The notes beneath the pieces are model-generated. The model made no database searches and was not told the origin of the DNA. It saw only the letters and a list, made by a program, of their open reading frames with translations. From Owenia fusiformis (lineage: Eukaryota > Annelida > Polychaeta > Sabellida > Oweniidae), in the NCBI GenBank assembly GCA_903813345.2, contig CAIIXF020000008.1, forward strand, positions 30,382,005 through 30,446,004: 64,000 bases of DNA. Reading direction: 5' to 3'. Positions 53,901 to 59,900 of the stretch are shown here, one piece after another (position 1 is the first letter of the stretch; each line of letters begins with the position of its first letter). Position numbers and translations under genes: made by a program.

Positions 53901-56900
53901 ATTCGGTATTGATCCCATAGATCAATCTTGACATTTTATGTCGTACATTTGATTATTGTTAATCATTTATAATTAAGATAGTGTCACTCAGACAACAACT
54001 TCTTCCACATTGTGATCATTTTTTGGGAAATACATAATGTTAATTGTGCTGTTTCCCACTTCCAAATCGTTAAACCTCAATGTCTCTACACGTCTAGAAC
54101 GTTTCACTAACAGGTCAACGTCATTAACCGCAATCTTTTCAACACGTCTAAAGAGTTTAATCTAAAAAATATTATTCGGTCAATTGCTACTTATTTTAGC
54201 TCTTCTAACTTTTGATTTTCGCACATATTGTGAATGCTTTCCTTATGAATCGATGTATTCATTGAATACAAGTCAGGCAAGTGATTTTCAGGCAAAAATA
54301 TGTATAACACTGACAGAATTGCTCATTTCCCGATATAACAAGACTATAGCATACGATTCGTGCAAATAACACGTTTACGAATACCTGAAGTTAAGATATA
54401 TAGTATGGAAAGCAATATAAATTACTTACTTTTACATAAAGTCAAGTGACAGCAATTTCATGACCAAATTTATCAACCTACCTCTCAAATTTTCAAAAAA
54501 AACACGACTAAAGAGTTAAAAAAACACGACCGGGCCGATTTGCACTGTTAACTCTTGGTCACCGTGTACAGGGTCAGACAAAAAAGGTAACCCAAACAAG
54601 TTTTAATAACTCAGTCTTCTAATATGGGTTTTAAGCCATATTTGGCACAAATGAATTTTGTTCACTGTTCTTTCATTGGTCATTTCGAATGATCAAGCTC
54701 GTAATGGTAATTTTAAAAAACATGCTCCAAAATGGTCATTTAAAAAAAACATGCTCCAAATGCCAAAACATACCATGAAATGTTCACCGTTTTTGAGTAG
54801 ACCAATGAAACTTATATTGAATAAGATTTAATTGTGCGAAATACGATCTTAAACCCATACTGGATGACTGAAATATAAAGATTTGTTGAGGTTACCTTTT
54901 TGGATCATCCTGAATATCAATAATTACACGTTAAACATATCTTCTGTGACAAGCAATTTGTTTTACAAAGACATTTGTGTTCTTTGGTTCTTATTTACTA
55001 TACAAGAGTAGATGAAAAAATTTCTAACCGTTGGCTCTAGATTTTATAATAAGAGGGGTTGGATCCTAAAACTTTAACACAAGACAGGGTAGTTAGTTTG
55101 CTTGAAACTCTATAGCTATGAGTTTCATATAAATCATAATTATATGAAACTCATATAGACTTTCAAGCAAACTAACTACCCTGTCTCTTGTTAAAGTTTT
55201 AGCATCCAACTCCTCTTATTATAAAACCTAGAGCCAACGGTTAGAAAATTATACGCACAGGTATACCCACAATAAATTGAAAAGAGTAGACAGATGTCCA
55301 AACTTATGTTCACATACAGACTAGTCCCAAAGATGAGTGATTTATAGAGAGCGGTTTCATGACGTTTTCAATGCGGTTTTGCGGTACCAATGCGTTACCA
55401 ATGCGTTCCGACCGGTGAAAACCCGGTGAAAGGAAGGTATAAACTCGTTGAAAACACGGTGACAATGGTAAGCCACTACTCTTTAAACACGTTAGCCCGG
55501 TACTAGGTCGGCATAAAGCCGGTGCAGACCCGGTATAGCACGGTATAAACCCGGTCATAAATTCAAAAAGAAATGCGACCGTCGCTGAATCGTCACCGTC
55601 TTGCCATAATTAGCCACACGGTGGCGAACGGTGAGCCTACACGGCAAGTGTGACCACAGCATTAGAGCCGAAGTGATCTTATTCACTAATACATACACCG
55701 TTCACTCAGTAATACTGCATTTACAATTACCGTTCTATATTCATAACGTTAAACGAACAAATAGAAGTCATTTTCTTGCTAATTCGTACTGCGTGACTCA
55801 AACGCAATAAAATACATTTATATCATCCTGTTAACTGAGGGTTTGTTGCATATCAATGTCAAAAAAAGTAATAATTCAATGTGAAACTTACAAGCGCCCT
55901 TTACATTAATCACCCTGTTTTTAGCATGTCGGTTACGCCACATCTGAAAACGAGGTTGGACGGCTACGTTCAATAATTTAAATGACCGCGATGAAATAGA
56001 AAACTAAGGTTGGTGCACTATTTTATACTACTAAGTTTCAATGAAAGGATGAACGATTTATGTAAGCATCGCATTCGGTGATGCATTCAGTGATGTATAT
56101 TTTGAAAGTAGTCTTTGCAAATTGACGCCTGGGGATGACATGAAATGGCGAAAAACTGTCTAGTTTGAAATTCAAAACCACACAAAATTTAGTAATTTGT
56201 TTATTGTTGTCATGGTCTACATTGCCTGATAACGTCGGGGTAAATAGGCATAACCTACATACGATCATACAAAGCCAAATGACTGTTGGAAACCACCTAA
56301 TATGTTCTACTCAAGCCATAATAATGCATTTTGAATTTGCCGTGACGCAAAAAATTGATGGACGGTTACGCTAACCTTGTTTAAATATGTATCCCCGATT
56401 TATTGTTATTAATTTTGTCATATTTATCAGTACTTGATGCTAAATCTTCTTTTGCATCTTCATCGCTTCTCACTTTCATTGGTTTCATAATTAAAGCAAG
56501 CCAAAGTTTTTTTCCTTCCCCTATAGAGACTCAAACAAGAGCGTCTCTTGCGAGTCCTGAAAACAAATATAGGCAATTAAATATTCCATTTCTTACCCAT
56601 AATAACAATAACATGGAAAAAGCTATCAGATCTAGCAACCTTGACTTGACAAATGTACATGCACTTAACCGTCCGCTAAATATCTAATGTACAACTGATA
56701 CCGTACGTTATTCTGCTTATTTTGCTTCTTGTAAACCACCTGATAGATTTGACCCAGTATTTATAATCATCCATAATAGTACCCCGGACAGGTTGTATGA
56801 TGCAGTCGTTTTTTACTCTATATTTGCAATAGAACAACCATTCTTATTAAAATTTTCATATTTTATTCTGGAGAGAATTTCCAACATGGAAAAAAATATT

Positions 56901-59900
56901 TTAACAAAATTCCTAATTTTATGATTTTGATAGGCTTTATTCAAAAACACTCCAGTGTCAATAAAATACAGGTTTTGCTTGAACAATTAAACTTTTAACG
57001 TCATTTCAAAGATTGTCTAGCCATTGAATTTTTGACAGCCTAAAGTCTTTCCAGATGTATTTGATGCCATATTAATTATGGCTGATTATCGTTATTCATT
57101 TTCAGGCCTAATATTATAACAGTGCATTAGGCCAATGAAAAACTTGTTACTCTTGGTCACGTTTTCTCTGAAAACGCACCTTTTTCTCCACTGGATTTTT
57201 CCGCCACCGTCACTCAGCATGAGAGCCTGTGGCACGTAAATTGTATCATGCTTTTAAAATGTCAGGTCTCCCTGACAATTTCATGATAAAATTTGACACA
57301 GCTGTATTAACATCTCTGAAGGATCTAATGCCAAGAATACTTCAAATGTTTTACTTCATTTTGGACAGTACTGAACAGTGATCGGGTTGAACTCATGTCC
57401 GTGGACAAGAAGATTGACCTCCTCTGTCTGGGCTCAATCTAGGGAACGCTTCACAAAACGAGACCCAGGGCAACAAGTTTTTATTTGCCTAATTCACTGT
57501 AATAATATTGAATATGACTCAAGTGAATAACAATAATCAGCCATAATTATTAATATGGCAACATATATATCTGGAAAGACTTTAGGCAGCCTGATATTCA
57601 ATAGCCAGACAATATTTGATATGACGTTAATAGTTCAATTGTTCAAGCAAAAACCTGTATTTTATTGACAGTGTAGTGTTAGCCCGGCAAAATCATAAAA
57701 TTGGGAATTTTGATAAAATATTTATTTTCCATGTTGGAAATTGTCTCTAGAATAGATCTTGACAATTTCAATTAGAATACTTGTTCTATTGCAAATATAG
57801 AGTAAAAACAACTGCATCATATAACTTGTCCGGGGTACTATGGATAAATACGTCACCAAATGGAACTAGTTGATAAGGAAATATTATTGGTGAATATTGC
57901 CTCCAGGCGAGAAAGCGGACATGCTGTCTTTCCCATCCGCCATTTTTGTTATCGTTACCGCAAAATTTTGCAAATTGCCTTGACGTAATCGTCATGCTAT
58001 AACACCGTGTTAATGGATTTAATTAAAAGCACCCTGTGTTGCCTTCAATCTTAACTTTACTGTGCCCACTATTCTCTCTCTTTGGCTTTACAGTTTTTTG
58101 ACAATTGTCTCGGACTCCTCGATGAATAGTTCATGTCAGGTAGCACACTGGGAATAATTATAACATGTTGTTTACGTTCAGAAATATGAAAATAAACCCA
58201 CGTCCTCCATTTGTAAATTAACTGTATCCTTTACCCCCTTTTAAACGTGGTCACGTGGTAGGGTAGTGTGAAAGCTGAGCATCCTATTGCACAAAAATCG
58301 TGGATAAGGACTATATAGATATTCGAGGTGACTTCAAAATAAAAACATCACATGACAGGTTTACTATGAAAATAACATTGTATTCGCAATTGCAATCAAC
58401 GGCTAGCGGCTACCGGATAGACCTACTCTTTTATTACCAACTCATTTAAATATGAACGGAATAGTGGCATGTACTATTAATTTTTTATAATAATTAGAGC
58501 CGGTGTAAAATGAATCATGGTTCCTAGTGTAGGTGGTCCTAGTCGGACCATATTTCAACCTTTTGTTTGACCACAATACTTAGGGGAAATGTACCTTAAA
58601 TACTATACCCTCTGGTCCAAAAAAACTGTGCGTCGTCGTGCAATGCTCATATTTTTTGATATTGGAAAGCATACAATTTCATAGTTTTGGGGGTTGATGC
58701 CCTATATGTATCGACGATGTGTATAAAAGTTGGAAAAGATATATGGAATATCGAAAACACTAAAGATCAGTAACCATAATGACCTCGCAAATCATTGCTG
58801 CGAATTATTTGTAACTCTTCAAAGTGTCTGAGGACAGAATTATTTTCATTACCTCAAAATGATCAGTCTGGGCAGAAATGAGTAAAGAATTAGTTCTCAA
58901 TGGGAGTTGAGGCAAGTACTATTTATATTTAAATGATTTGCCCATGAAATAGTAGGCTAATCCGGTAGCTGGTAGCCGCCATATGCATTCGCGAATACAC
59001 TCTATAATTTTAGTTGAATCCTCATCCAAAACATTGATAAAGCAATTAGTTGTCACAGTGGATAAAGCGAATCGAGAAGAGATAACTACTACGATTGAAA
59101 CCAGTGCTATTGGACACGGAACAGCCTGTAGGGTAGGTGGAATTTGTATAGAGATCACGACCGCATCCCCTATGACACCCCCCCCCCCAAAAAAAAAAGT
59201 TTGGAAATTCTTTTTGGAAAGTTTTATTCTAATTTTTTCCATTGACTCATACACATGTCCAGAAAGCACCAAATAACATTTTAAAATTGTAAAACTTTCT
59301 CGGGGAGTGGGCCACCCCACAAAACAATTGAAAAGTTATGATTTACTTTTATGTAATGTCTCAGACACTTTTAAAATGCCCAGACATCATCAAATAGCTC
59401 ATTGATATAGTTAATGTATCTTGGGGACTTACACTTGCTCCCCCTCTGGCATCCTCACCCCGCCTCCCCCTCGGTCACCCTCACCCCGCCTCCCCCTCGG
59501 TCACCCCCCCCCCCCCTTGGACACAACCAAACCCCCTCCCCCCCAAAAAAATAGAAAATATGATACTCATACACTTTCAAAGTGCCCAGAAAGCACAGAA
59601 TAGCTTCTTAAAATTGTAAAATTTTGCAAAGAAGTAGGCCACCCCTCACATCCCCAACAAAACAATTGACAAAAATTCTGAATTTATTTCATGTATTGTC
59701 TCAGACACATTTTAGGTGCCCAGACTTCATCAAATAGCACCTTTATATAGTAAATGTTTCTAGGAACAGATACGGGAGACAAACACTTGCTCCCCCCCCC
59801 CCTCTGGCACCCCAACCCTCCCCCTTGGCACCCCCCCCCCCTTTGAAACCCCTATAACATGTTACATCAATAATGCAAAACTGCTATTTTTATCGCTAAT

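Larger units (their letters stand above)
43068..54566. mobile_element. Large element with CACGGTGACC ends and 5-bp TSD TACAG (11.5 kb)
   Basis: The termini are about 69 bp of nearly identical inverted repeat: CACGGTGACCAAGAGTTAAC onward at 43068-43136 and its complement at 54498-54566. TACAG flanks it on both sides (43063-43067, 54567-54571). The right TACAG is also the first five bases of the MITE at 54567-54911, so the element landed in that MITE's terminus. A CAC-starting terminus with a 5-bp duplication resembles Transib elements, relatives of RAG1, but no transposase was seen and the A-rich nonamer of a recombination signal is absent. The interior consists of other repeats. Confidence 0.78.
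40721..55661 (+). mobile_element. Harbinger/PIF element with nested insertions; own length about 3.4 kb
   Basis: The ends AGTAGCGGTCACAC and, inverted, TGCTGTGGTCACAC continue as a terminal repeat of about 60 bp (CGTTCGCCACCGTGTGGC near 40752 and its complement near 55613). TTA flanks both sides. The element carries a HARBI1-type transposase gene at 41343-43023. An 11.5 kb element (43068-54566) is inserted after the gene, and two small MITEs lie in the right part. Without the large insert the element is 3.4 kb, normal for Harbinger. The accompanying Myb-like gene of many Harbingers was not found. Confidence 0.88.
40704..55817 (+). repeat. Host repeat copy B, interrupted by the Harbinger element
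   Basis: The flanks 40704-40720 and 55662-55817 join into a sequence matching copy A (37666 onward). The junction carries the TTA target duplication (40718-40720, 55662-55664). Confidence 0.82.

Noticed and set aside
56403-56687. Additional protease exon
   Set aside because: Neither phase nor sequence fits; the exon at 59014-59132 already completes the domain.
59421-59603. Proline-rich small protein
   Set aside because: Poly-C-rich repeat units of a family also seen in intron 1 explain it.
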